Of a stretch of 64,000 nucleotides of DNA, positions 10,050 to 19,877 are shown in pieces. The translations under genes and the position numbers were made by a program. Numbering within the stretch: the stretch's first letter is position 1; each line of letters opens with the position of its first letter. The notes under the pieces were generated by a model. The model saw nothing but the letters and a program-made list of their open reading frames with translations. It had not been told where the DNA came from and ran no database searches. Source of the DNA: Daldinia sp. FL1419 (lineage: Eukaryota > Ascomycota > Sordariomycetes > Xylariales > Hypoxylaceae); the NCBI GenBank assembly GCA_025201765.1, contig MU623457.1, forward strand, positions 6,012 to 70,011, given 5' to 3'.

Positions 10050-11901
10050 ATGGCTACTGCGACTCCCAAAGTCGGCGACCGGTTGTCTTACGACGGCGCT
10101 GTTTGTACAGTTCGATACGTCGGCGAAGTCAGTGGTACATCAGGTAGCTGGCTTGGTGTCGAATGGGACGACCCAGCGAGAGGAAAACACGACGGTTCTC
10201 ATAAGGGAGTGAGATATTTTACCTGTGAGTTGTTCAATACGTAACAGGAAATGAAAATAAAGAATTAAACGTGAGAAGGCCAATCTAAATCAGCGACGGC
10301 CGCGTCCTTCGTGAGGCCGACAAGGCCCGTCGAGAAGCCGCAGAGCTTCGTGAGGGCTGTGACAGAAAAGTATGCATCTGAGCTGCAGAAAACTACTGCG
10401 ATCATGTTCTCGAATAAAGTAGCGGAGGAAGTTGGATTCGAAAAGATTCAACGCAAGCAAGCGCAGTTATCCGAGTTGAAGGCCGTCATCGTCGATGGTG
10501 CACGTATCGCAACGGCTTATTTTGAGGGTGATAGCCCCATTAGCGAGACATTTCCTAAAATAACCGAACTGGACCTTAGTCGGAACCTGTTCCAAAACGT
10601 AGGAACTGTGGTAGCTATCTGCTCTGAGTTGCCAACTCTGCGAAGTTTGCGTTTAAAGTAAGCCTCTAAAGGTGGTGAACAAGGGTGCATCGTCCTACTA
10701 ATAACAAAATAGTGGCAATCGATTCCAAGGAATACTTGAGGATAAAGCTCTCGACCAAGGAGAGGAATCGTTGAAGAGCATCAAGGATTTAGCCTTGGAC
10801 GAGACACTCATGAGTTGGGAGGAAATATGCCATATTGCAACCAAGTTTAAAGCACTCTCGTCCCTCTCATCTAGTGCGAATCAATTATTCTCTCTGCCGG
10901 TGACCCAACTATCTACGTTACCTTCTACTTTGACTTCGCTCGATTTGGAATTTAACAACTTTGCTACCATGACCGACGTCGCCAGTCTGGCTAGATTGGT
11001 GTCGCTTCGCAATCTTCACCTCAAGGGCAACTTCATCGCTACCATCACGCAAAACCCATCCGATGAGCTACCAGTCTTCTCGGAGAACTTGAAATACCTA
11101 GATGTCTCATATAACCAGGTATCATCATGGGCGTTCGTCGATGCGTTACCAACGTGCTTCCCAGGCCTAATATCGCTGCGCTTCTCGCACAACCCTATAT
11201 ATGACAACCCAGACCCCGAATTCTCCGCTCAGTCGAAGGCCGTTACAGAAGAAGCATACATGTTTACAGTCGGTCGCCTCGCTAACCTCAAGATCCTAAA
11301 CTTTGGTACGATATCTGCCACAGACCGCCAGGACGCGGAGATGTTCTATTTGGGCCGCATAGGAAAACACTTGGCTGCCGTTCCGGAAAACAAGGAGGCA
11401 GAGATAATCAAGCAGCACAGGCGCTATGCCGAACTATGTGAATTATACGGACCGCCAGTCGTTAACCGACGAAAGGAGATCAATCCCGCTTTTCTAGAAG
11501 CTAGGCTAGTTACTGTGCATTTCGCCTACCACCCCAAGACCACAGGGGACGACGTTGTAGAACGAACAACCAAGATACCAAAAAGTTTCGACATATACGC
11601 GGTGAAAGGGATCGCTGGTAAGTTGTTTGGGCTAAACCCGCTCAACGTACGCTTGACTTGGGAGACCGGGGAGTGGGATCCAGTCGCAGGATTCGATGAC
11701 GAAGTTGAAGACAGCAGCGACGAAGAGGAGGAACAGGATGAAGGAGAGGTGGGAGAAGTGGCAGATGCGGAGGATGGTCCTCAAACAGATACAAAGACTG
11801 GCAAGTGGGTCAAGCGAGAGGTAGAGCTGCAAGACGGGCCCCGGCAGCTTGGGTTCTGTGTTGACGGCTTGGAGGTGAAGATCAGAGTTGAGGCCCGCTA
11901 G
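10050..11901 (+). CDS. Tubulin-folding cofactor E (TBCE/PAC2/Alp21)
   Basis: Cytosolic chaperone that takes alpha-tubulin from cofactor B and joins the cofactor C/D/E complex forming alpha/beta-tubulin dimers. Exons are 10050-10224, 10294-10657 and 10713-11901, giving 575 residues. The N-terminus is a CAP-Gly domain (GDRLSYDG, then SGSWLGVEWDD and GKHDGSHKGVRYF), which binds the tubulin tail. Leucine-rich repeats fill about residues 150-330 (LRSLRLNGN, LTSLDLEFNNF, LRNLHLKGN, LKYLDVSYNQ). The C-terminus is ubiquitin-like and interrupted by a very acidic insert (SSDEEEEQDEGE) at about residues 515-540. The order CAP-Gly, LRR, UBL is diagnostic of TBCE. Both intron junctions restore motifs across the splice (YFT-S and LRL-N). 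Confidence 0.93.
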
Positions 11902-12328
11902 TATAGGAGAAGCCAGGCACATATAAGTATATTGTTACAAAATAGCTAACAGCCTAGGGAGAATATATAAGCCAAGATTACGGCCCGGTTCCATCGCGTG
12001 CCCCAAATAGCCCAGAAAAACACTCGGTGCGAAAAGGAAACATACCGAGACAAGCCTTCCAGAGTGCAGCATTTCGTAAATAGTGTCTAACAAAAGCCCA
12101 TCCTCATTAACCTAGCTGCATGAAATATGCAAACTAGCAGGCTGTGCAGCATTGACAAGCAAACAAAACCGGTAGGTATCTGTCCAAACGACCTAGTAAC
12201 CGTTAGTTTTACCTTATAACCGTCGATATCTGGACACATCTACGCAGTCTGAACTAACTAGTCCTATGGTCTAATATGAACTCTAGGATTCGACGCTGTA
12301 TAACCTATAGCCTCAACCAAATCAAAGC
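11902..12328. other. Intergenic spacer
   Basis: This spacer separates two genes on the same strand. No feature other than an expected terminator and promoter is visible. Confidence 0.5.
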
Positions 12329-13639
12329 ATGGCCAACCCAGGCCAAGCCGACAGAATAACAGAGCGAATCAAGAGCCCCGGCTCAGTCCCTCCTAACTTA
12401 CCCGCACCGAAAAACCGGGCATCTTTACCCCAATACTTCATAGTCCGCCCCGGAACGACGAAAGTCACAGCGTCGGGCGTAGTCACGGTGCCCGGACCTC
12501 TCGTACCTCTCATCGCCGTTGACCAGCTACCAGAATGGTTCAACTTGGTAGACGTACCACGTGAGCTGACCGTCGAGCAGACCGTCGGACTCCGCAACTT
12601 AGGAACCGTTTCCAAAAGCCCTGAGACTTACCAGGTATTTATGTGTAAAATCCGCCAAGCAGTCGGTCGCATGCGGAAAAAGGAGACCACAGATCGCTGT
12701 GGGTATATACTTACTTCCTCCTCCGCCTCGACGACGTCTTCGGAGGAGAGCGGAGTAGCATCGAGTTCGCAGGTAAATCCGACCCCGGAACCAGTCGCCA
12801 CTAGCTATGCCCGAGCGCAGGTTGCCAGAGGCAGCAATATCCGCCCGAAATCAGACAGAACCGGAACCAACAGGAACGAGAATATTTCAAGTCTGCCTTC
12901 GCCCCTTGTAGTGGGGAGCACACCTCCCACGAAACACTACCATTACACCCACCCATCTGCAATCACTTACTCCCATCCGTATCCTCAACAACCCCCAATC
13001 CCCTTCCTCCCATCCTGGTACCCACCCTCACACCCCTCCTCTCGCTCCCGCACCAACATCTACCCCAAACCCGCCACCGCCCCCAGCGCCCCTCGTCACA
13101 ATCCCAACAACCGCCCTAGCACCTACTGCAAACACTGGTGTCACCGGGGCACCTGCCGCTGGGGCGTACACTGCCGATACGCACACGAAATGCCGTCCAC
13201 GCTCGCCGGGCTGCGAGACGTCGGTCTCGCGCACCATCCGGCGTGGTACACGGCCGCCGTGGACATGGCCTTTGGGCCAGGGGGTTTCGCTTACAACGGC
13301 CACACCCACACCCACAACCGTAACCGTAGCCGGAATCACAACCGCAATAATAACAACGGCAACGGCAACGGCAATACCAGAAACAACAAAAGCGGTAGCG
13401 AGAACAGTACGCCAAGCCGCTATCCGCCCTGGTCTGCGCCTGGAGTTCGGTATAATCAGGAGCGCCGGGATAAGGAGAAGGCGGAGAAGAAAGAGAAGAA
13501 AGATGCGGGAGGATCGGGAAAGGGGAAGGGGGTAGACGGTAAAGGTGGTGATGGGATGGCGGTCGGCAAGGGAGTCGGGGTTTCCGATATCTCGGAGAAA
13601 AAACAGCCAGAGGAAGTTGAGAAGCTAGTCGAGATCTAA
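12329..13639 (+). CDS. CCCH zinc-finger protein with low-complexity tail
   Basis: Single-exon protein of 436 residues with one CCCH zinc finger: Cys267, Cys276, Cys282 and His286 (C-x8-C-x5-C-x3-H), in the context KHWCHRGTCRWGVHCRYAH. This finger type usually binds RNA, so a role in mRNA handling is likely but not shown. The N-terminal 110 residues are conserved-looking and may be a separate domain. The middle is Pro/Tyr/His-rich, and after the finger comes a His/Asn/Arg repeat tract (about residues 325-355) and a Lys/Gly-rich end. The simple-sequence DNA behind the Asn tract (about 13300-13390) gives long open frames on other frames and strands, which are shadows. Confidence 0.85.
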   Translation: MANPGQADRITERIKSPGSVPPNLPAPKNRASLPQYFIVRPGTTKVTASGVVTVPGPLVPLIAVDQLPEWFNLVDVPRELTVEQTVGLRNLGTVSKSPETYQVFMCKIRQAVGRMRKKETTDRCGYILTSSSASTTSSEESGVASSSQVNPTPEPVATSYARAQVARGSNIRPKSDRTGTNRNENISSLPSPLVVGSTPPTKHYHYTHPSAITYSHPYPQQPPIPFLPSWYPPSHPSSRSRTNIYPKPATAPSAPRHNPNNRPSTYCKHWCHRGTCRWGVHCRYAHEMPSTLAGLRDVGLAHHPAWYTAAVDMAFGPGGFAYNGHTHTHNRNRSRNHNRNNNNGNGNGNTRNNKSGSENSTPSRYPPWSAPGVRYNQERRDKEKAEKKEKKDAGGSGKGKGVDGKGGDGMAVGKGVGVSDISEKKQPEEVEKLVEI

Positions 13640-14130
13640 AATCGAGGTGGTTAATAAATTACTATTCGAGTTCTCTTACCCGTATCAAGCAGCATTGTCA
13701 GTAATAGCATGACGGCCAAGCCGCATACGCACAGGCACAAGTCGAAGTCATCACCAGCCGATTATAGCCGCATTCGTAACGTAAGCAAATAGTGTATTGA
13801 TATCACAGGTGGTTATTGCTGCTAAGCCAATAAAACGGGACTCACAACTCCAACCATGCTCGCAGACAAAAAGATAAACGCGGCTGAAGACGTTACTAAA
13901 AATCCGTCTCGCCAGACGGATGAGGGGCCTCCTTAGCATACATACATATCCCGTCCAATAGTCCTAGCTTTATACAGTTCGCCTCCTCCATCCTCGCTTT
14001 TCCAACTCCATCCCCAGTCCATCCCCACCTTAGCCCCTAGTCACAGCTAATTTCGTCTCGTTGGTCCATTAGAGCTTGTTTTGTTTCTTCCGCACATCTT
14101 CGCACTTCGCCTAGCTAAACTGAGCTTGGC
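13640..14130. other. Intergenic spacer between convergent genes
   Basis: This spacer separates the convergent zinc-finger and succinate dehydrogenase genes. No gene is seen. Confidence 0.5.
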
Positions 14131-15114
14131 TTAGAAGCTCATTTCCTTCTTGATCTCGGCAATTGCGAGACCCGGGTTCAGACCCTTGGGGCAGGTTCGT
14201 GTGCAGTTAAGGATAGTGTGGCATCGGTATAAGCTCATCGAGTTGTCGAGTGCGGCCTTGCGCTCGGCCTTGCGCTCGTCACGCGAGTCGGCTAACCATC
14301 GGTATGATTGCAAAAGGATAGCGGGTCCGAGGTACTCTTCGGCGTTCCACCAGTATGAGGGGCACGATGTTGAGCAGCACGCGCACAGGATGCACTCATA
14401 CAGACCGTCTAGCTTTCGGCGCTCGGCCTTGCTTTGTCGGTACTCCTTGCCCTACGTCATTGAAACAACGGTTAGTATTAACGAATAAGGATAAGTCCAT
14501 TTCAACGAATTGGTGTCGTACATCTGGAGCGGGGGTATCCCTCTGTAAGTATGGCTTGATCGACTTGTACTGCTTGTAGAAGTGCGTCAAGTCTGGGACG
14601 AGGTCCTTGACTACGTATGTGTGGGGTAGCGGGTAGATCTTCATCTCTGCGCTAGTATCCGTGGGGATGCGGCCTATCATCATTTGTGTTAGCCACAATG
14701 CTGTCCTGCTTTTCCGCCTCGCCAAGACGACTTACACAAGCAAGCTAATGTATTCGTTCCGTTGATGTTCATCGCGCAGCTACCGCAAATACCTTCGCGA
14801 CAGCTTCTGCGGAAGGTCAACGTGGGGTCTAACTCGTTCTTGATCCTAACAAGAGCGTCGAGCACCATGGGCCCCGTCTTGTTCAGGTCCAGCGTGTACG
14901 TCTGCATCCTCGGCTTCTCGGACGGGGTGTCAGGGTTCCATCGGTAGATCTGGAAGGACTTCATGCGAGTATCGGTACTACCCTTCGGATTCGCCTCGAC
15001 AGTGGCACTGCCTACGGAAGCCATAGACCGCACGAATACGGATGGGAGTATAGCTGATCGCGGTGAGGCGGCAGCGGCGAGTAGCCGCGACGATGTAGAG
15101 CGGAGAGCTGCCAT
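14131..15114 (-). CDS. SDH2: Succinate dehydrogenase iron-sulfur subunit (complex II)
   Basis: SDHB passes electrons from the flavoprotein subunit to ubiquinone in the mitochondrial inner membrane. Exons, from the 5' end, are 15114-14736, 14673-14522 and 14451-14131, giving 283 residues. The start at 15114 gives a typical Ser/Arg/Ala-rich mitochondrial presequence (MAALRSTSSRLLAAAASPRS); a longer in-frame start at 15192 would bury it. Cluster ligands are all present: CREGICGSC plus ACLC for [2Fe-2S], CILCACCSTSCPSYWWN for [4Fe-4S], and CHTILNCTRTCPKG for [3Fe-4S]. Intron 1 splits the ACLC motif and intron 2 follows TPAPD; both have good GTAAGT/GTACGA donors and branch points. The Pro, Asn and His residues near the quinone site are the normal fungal ones. 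Confidence 0.97.
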
Positions 15115-15926
15115 TGTGGGCAAATTCGGGAGAGTGGTTTTGGCCGCGTTTAGCTGGTTGATTCCCTTTTCGTTGCTCGTCGCTATTGACAATTAGGTAG
15201 GTGAAAGGTTGATGAAGGACCAGGATATAGGTCGATATATTAAAACTAAAGGAGAATCAACCGGCCGAGCAATTAATTCAAACCAAAGTTGTTACAGGAA
15301 TAGTGGCAAAAAGAAAAGAATAGGAAGTCTTCCATCATCGATCTTTCCACCCGACCCGGTTTGCCCTCGGCTATTGCCTTGAAATGTTCCATCCAATCAC
15401 ATGCTTTCAATTAATCAACTTGCACGGGCCGGCTCTAATTCCGATCCGACTTTCTACATGCGACCACTTTAGTACTAGGTACCAGGTACCTAACCGTTCT
15501 TGGATCTAGCGCTAGGTACTTACTGAGCCACCTGGACCATTGCGACCAATGATCGAACATGCATTTGATATACGTGCTTCAGAGATCGGGCACAAGCTTT
15601 ACTTTTGTTATTTCGTCATTCGGCACAGATTCTCTCTATCGAAAATCAAATAGTTAAACTTACAACTTATTAGGATATTTTAGTTACCTGGAGAACTATA
15701 TATTTACACAGTCTTCGGATGAGCCCAGCTAGCTTCTCTCCTCCTGCTCAGGTATAGCATGAAAATTTAATAAGCAATCATGTCCTCTACGTCTTGGTAA
15801 TGGAAATGTTTATCTTGTAATTCTTAGCCGGACTCTCATAAATGTAGTCAAGTTCTCCCAATGTCGATATTTTAGATGCAGGCACGATAACCACCAGATA
15901 AAGGAAACCGGAGGTTCCCAATTGGG
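15115..15926. other. Upstream region of SDH2
   Basis: This region should hold the SDH2 promoter and the former 3' end of the decayed F-box-like gene. It is TACCTAGG-containing (about 15474-15495). No gene is seen. Confidence 0.45.
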
Positions 15927-17144
15927 CTACTGGGAACAGTCGTCTTCATCAGAAGGATCGCTATTCATACTCTGCATATCATCATCTTCTGAACTCGGAT
16001 TGTCTTGTGAGTCTAGTCACGCCCTGAGCAAATTGTGGTTAGCATGCGTAATGTTCCAAAATAGGAGGGTTAGAACTTACCAGAGTCCAATACGCACCAG
16101 TGATGTATCGTCCACACCAATGTCACAAGCTTTTCCTTCATGTCCGAACCTTCATAAGAGAATAATGGGAGGCTATTGTTGTCTATAGAAGATATATTGA
16201 CCAGGCGATTCCCCCATTTAAAGCTTAGACGCTCTATAGATGGAGGCGAGGTGTGTGCATGATTGGAGCATTTCTTGAAGCAGTCGATAGCATACATCAT
16301 CATCTTCGGCAAGTCCCAGGAAATCTACAGCGATAAGACTCAATTTCTTGAGGCTTGAACAGTTTTGAATAATATGCAAGAGGAAGCCGCTGGTTGTAAA
16401 ACCGGAACTCCTAGCCGCTCGAAGAAATGCAGGGATTTTACCTATTTTCCCAAGATGCACAACCTTCAGATTTGCTGCATGCGAAAGCAATGTGTGGAAA
16501 TGATAATTCAAGATTACCGGTTGCTCTCCTTTGATTATATTAGGAACGTGCAAATATGAGATAGCCATGCTAAGTTGAATATCCACGGTTTCCAGTCCGG
16601 AAATGAGAGGCGAGATTTCGTCTTTCGTAAATCTAGTGATCTTGAATACTTGATAGTGTATTTTAAAATTTGTAGAAATATCTAGTCGTCTCGGTCTTAC
16701 TTTCGATTCTACTAGCGCAGACAACACAGCCCATACACACTCTGTAATTGAGGTCTCCGTGGACATAACGTCTACATTCAGTCTGCGTCAAATGGCCAAA
16801 CGCCATGGGTCAACCTTAGCTCTGTCGAGGACCTTAAGAGTTCTTAAGTCGATGGTGAGTTAGCGGGCGTAATGGTCACGAATAACCTCGAACGATTTAT
16901 AAATTCCGATTCTTTCGAGTTCGAGATTACAAGAGGCCTTGGCAATGAATTCCCGATCCTGTCTAGTTTCTAGAAGTGCTGCCTGGTCGGCGACTAGCTG
17001 GTCAAATTCGCGTTTGCCATGCTCGTCGAATTCTTGATGTTTTTTCATTGTGGGACAAGCGAGATTCTGACATATTCACAAGATTCTGTAGATTATATTC
17101 GGTGTACACAAATCGGGTACTGTGAAGTATTTCTGGGCGGACAT
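15927..17144 (-). pseudogene. Decayed F-box-like / leucine-rich-repeat-like gene
   Basis: A frame starting at ATG 17144 reads MSAQKYFTVPDLCTPNII and then hits TGA at 17078-17076. The same frame continues through QEFDEHGKREFDQLVADQ to TAA at 16862-16860, then LTIDLRTLKVLDRA to TGA at 16790-16788, then a further 182 codons to 16218. The last part moves to another frame (SIERLSFKWGNRLV, within 16312-16070), followed by a possible intron and an acidic end (SDPSDEDDCSQ, TAG at 15929-15927). Coding-like sequence between successive stops in one frame shows a single broken gene, not several small ones. The pattern resembles the large family of fungal F-box proteins with hydrophobic repeat tails, but the F-box itself is only tentatively recognised. 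Confidence 0.75.
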
Positions 17145-17860
17145 TGGGAAGAGCAGGATATCAAGTTGTTTGCAAGTCAAGCGAACAGCTCCGTAATCTC
17201 CCTTGGAGAGCTCCTAAGTGATTTGGATGAGTGTTTCCAAGGGAACTGTAGTGAGGTTAGGCGTTGACATTTTTAAATTCTGTATGAATATAAATGCATG
17301 TCAAGGTGTGTATTGATTCTTGAAGAGACGACGTATCTAAATTTGACGATACATGAGCTATATCGATGGATAAATGCTGAAGTTGATAGAAGTAGGTCCA
17401 TGATTCAAAAATTTATTTTGTGCTTTCTATCCAAGTACCTTAGGTAGGTATGTATTAATATTAAGGACGCACCTGTCTTATATGTTACCTAGGGAAGGTA
17501 CAACCTACGATATATAATGGGAAAGAAGCTACCTAGGTACCTCTTATTAAAGTTGACTGTCGTGACAAGAACGTGAGAACTGGAGACTCCAAACGGAGGT
17601 ACGAACTTTACACGCTAGCACGTGCCAGGCTACAAGGATATACCTTAGTAGGTACGTAATGGCAGCTACTGCTACAGCTGTTACCACCTGCCCAAGCTTT
17701 GCCTCTACCCAGTACGGTTCAAAAGTACCTAACCCAGGCTAGATCGAACGTTGCGGATTGGATCCTAAAGAGATAAAACCTACCTAGGTGACGGAGGTGA
17801 GGCAGTTTATCGCGGATTGTGGCCGCTCGTGGAAAATTACATTTTCCAGCTTAAATCACA
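17145..17860. other. Intergenic region with TACCTAGG palindromes
   Basis: This region should hold the PP2C gene promoter. Copies of TACCTAGGTA-type sequence lie at about 17440-17455, 17529-17542 and 17780-17790. No gene is seen. Confidence 0.5.
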
Positions 17861-19075
17861 ATGCTTTTGAAGATACATAATGGGGGACTATCTAGACCTT
17901 TAATTACGAATATTCAATATCAACTGAGGTCGCCGGTCTCGTCCTCAATTTTCTTGCGACAGCGAGCCCAACACACTCGAGCATTCTCTATACAACCGAT
18001 TCTTCGATCCCAAGACACGCAATCAAAAACCGACGCTGCGCGCAAATTCGTTTATCATGCCGCCGCCTCATTCTCTGCTAAATATAACAAGTTCAACCCA
18101 GCAAATGACGTCTTCCATTTCAATCCCTACAATCGCATCCAGACGCAGAAGAAGCGCCCCAAGTCGAAGCGTCCTGCCAGCGGACAGGATGCCTTCTTTA
18201 TAAGCCGAGTAGGCGACACCAACGCTGTTGCCTTTGGTATTGCCGATGGTGTTGGAGGTTGGGAGGATAGCGGGGTTGACCCAGCCGACTTCTCGCATAG
18301 CTTTTGCGACTATATGGCCTCAGCAGCATACGAACATAGGTTTGGCGCAATTGGTCAATCCTTAACGGCTAGATCTTTGATGCAGAGGGGATATGATGAC
18401 GTATGTAAGGATGGATCCATTCATGCTGGAGGTAGCACGGCCTCGGTTGGCATAGCGAGCGAAGATGGCAAGTTAGAAGTTGCTAACCTAGGTGACTCTG
18501 GGTTTGTGCACTTGCGCCTAAATGCTGTGCACAGCTATTCGGAACCCCAGACGCATGCCTTTAATACCCCGTACCAGTTATCTATCGTGCCAGCAAGCAT
18601 GTTAGCCCGCGCCGCTGCATTCGGTGGAGCACAATTGTGCGACTATCCCAAAGATGCGGACGTCACACAGCACACGTTGAAGCACGGCGATATACTCGTC
18701 TTTGCGAGCGACGGAGTCTGGGACAACCTATTTAACCAAGACATACTTCGAATAGCCAGCCGGTTAATGATCGAGCTGGGCGCCTGGAGAGCAAGTGACG
18801 GCGGCATACTCGTTGCTGATAACTTGTTGCCCTACACCCAAGCAGAAGATTCGGCGCAAAGGCCGTTGACGCTTCAGGGCACACTAGCAGTAGAAATCGC
18901 GGGAGCGGCCAAACTAGCGAGCACAAATCAGCGGGTTGATGGGCCATTCGCTAAAGAGGTTCAGAAATATTATCCCCAGGAGAACTGGCACGGCGGTAAG
19001 GTCGACGATATCTGTGTCGTTGTTGTAGTGGTCTCTGAGGATGGGAAACCAGAAACTATCAAGAGCAAACTGTGA
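17861..19075 (+). CDS. PTC7: Mitochondrial PP2C-type protein phosphatase (Ptc7 family)
   Basis: Metal-dependent Ser/Thr phosphatase; yeast Ptc7 activates coenzyme Q synthesis by dephosphorylating Coq7 in mitochondria. Single exon, 404 residues. The N-terminus is basic and Ser/Arg-rich without acidic residues for about 50 positions, a plausible mitochondrial presequence. PP2C motifs are in order: SGQDAFF (Asp110), FGIADGVGGW (Asp129, Gly130), GGSTASV, NLGDSG, FASDGVWDNL and, near the end, KVDDICVVV. The metal-binding Asp residues are all present. The start at 17861 follows an AC-rich leader and gives the presequence. Substrates in this fungus are inferred from the family only. Confidence 0.93.
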   Translation: MLLKIHNGGLSRPLITNIQYQLRSPVSSSIFLRQRAQHTRAFSIQPILRSQDTQSKTDAARKFVYHAAASFSAKYNKFNPANDVFHFNPYNRIQTQKKRPKSKRPASGQDAFFISRVGDTNAVAFGIADGVGGWEDSGVDPADFSHSFCDYMASAAYEHRFGAIGQSLTARSLMQRGYDDVCKDGSIHAGGSTASVGIASEDGKLEVANLGDSGFVHLRLNAVHSYSEPQTHAFNTPYQLSIVPASMLARAAAFGGAQLCDYPKDADVTQHTLKHGDILVFASDGVWDNLFNQDILRIASRLMIELGAWRASDGGILVADNLLPYTQAEDSAQRPLTLQGTLAVEIAGAAKLASTNQRVDGPFAKEVQKYYPQENWHGGKVDDICVVVVVVSEDGKPETIKSKL

Positions 19076-19877
19076 AACTACCATGGATGATATTGTACCT
19101 AAGTCGGAATAACATTAGAATTATGCATCATCGGGCGTTTAAAAAGAAGGGAGGAATCAATTTTTTGCAAGCATTCTACGAGCATTCTGCATATAAACGC
19201 AGGCGGATGGGGAAGGAGGGCGGCCGTATTTGTAAGATATTCGCTGCTACGTATATATTTATAACGCTACCTTTCAACTAGCTATCTGATGATTGTAGAC
19301 TTTTGCTGTGGTGTTGTTTATACGGCTATCATTGACCGCTCTTCTTTGACTGATTCTCCAAGGTATGTGCATACATAATGATACCGCATACTACCGAAGT
19401 GTTCGTTGATAATGATGTCTACCTTAAGTATTTTATCTCTCTCAAACTGCGTTTAGATACGGCTATACGTAGGTATCTACATTAGAATACGTGATGTAAA
19501 TATGAGGCGGAAACCTGATCTTCACGAATAAACATTGGAGGTACCTAGATACCTAGCTTAACCTAGATAGGTACTTTATACCTAGTTATGTAAGAGACAA
19601 GGTTACCGTGGGGAGTTTACATCAATTGAATTGCCAAATCCTAGGTAGCCTCCCCCACTTAGTCTGCATATGTACATACATATATACACATGCACATACG
19701 CAAGCTCTAGGTGGGGCGCTAACCCATCAGAGCATTCCGTTGTCTTAATTCTTGGCTTTGCAAATGCAAAACTTCTACATACAACATTCCCATTCCTCAA
19801 TGCATCCAATTCTTTAGCCGCATTAATTTCCCATAATCGTCCCTATAATTGGTCCGAAAAAGCAAAATTGCGCGACC
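19076..19877. other. Intergenic region
   Basis: No gene is supportable here. TACCTAGG-type repeats occur at about 19540-19590. The promoter of the exonuclease gene should lie at the right end. Confidence 0.5.

Noticed and set aside
13028..13535. Several long frames on both strands across the zinc-finger gene
   Set aside because: They are shadows created by the GC-rich simple repeats behind the His/Asn/Arg tract; the plus-strand frame with the CCCH finger is the real one.
15927..17144. RIP as the proven cause of the stop codons
   Set aside because: All three stop codons can come from C-to-T by definition, so they cannot by themselves show RIP; a dinucleotide-bias calculation and an intact paralog are needed.
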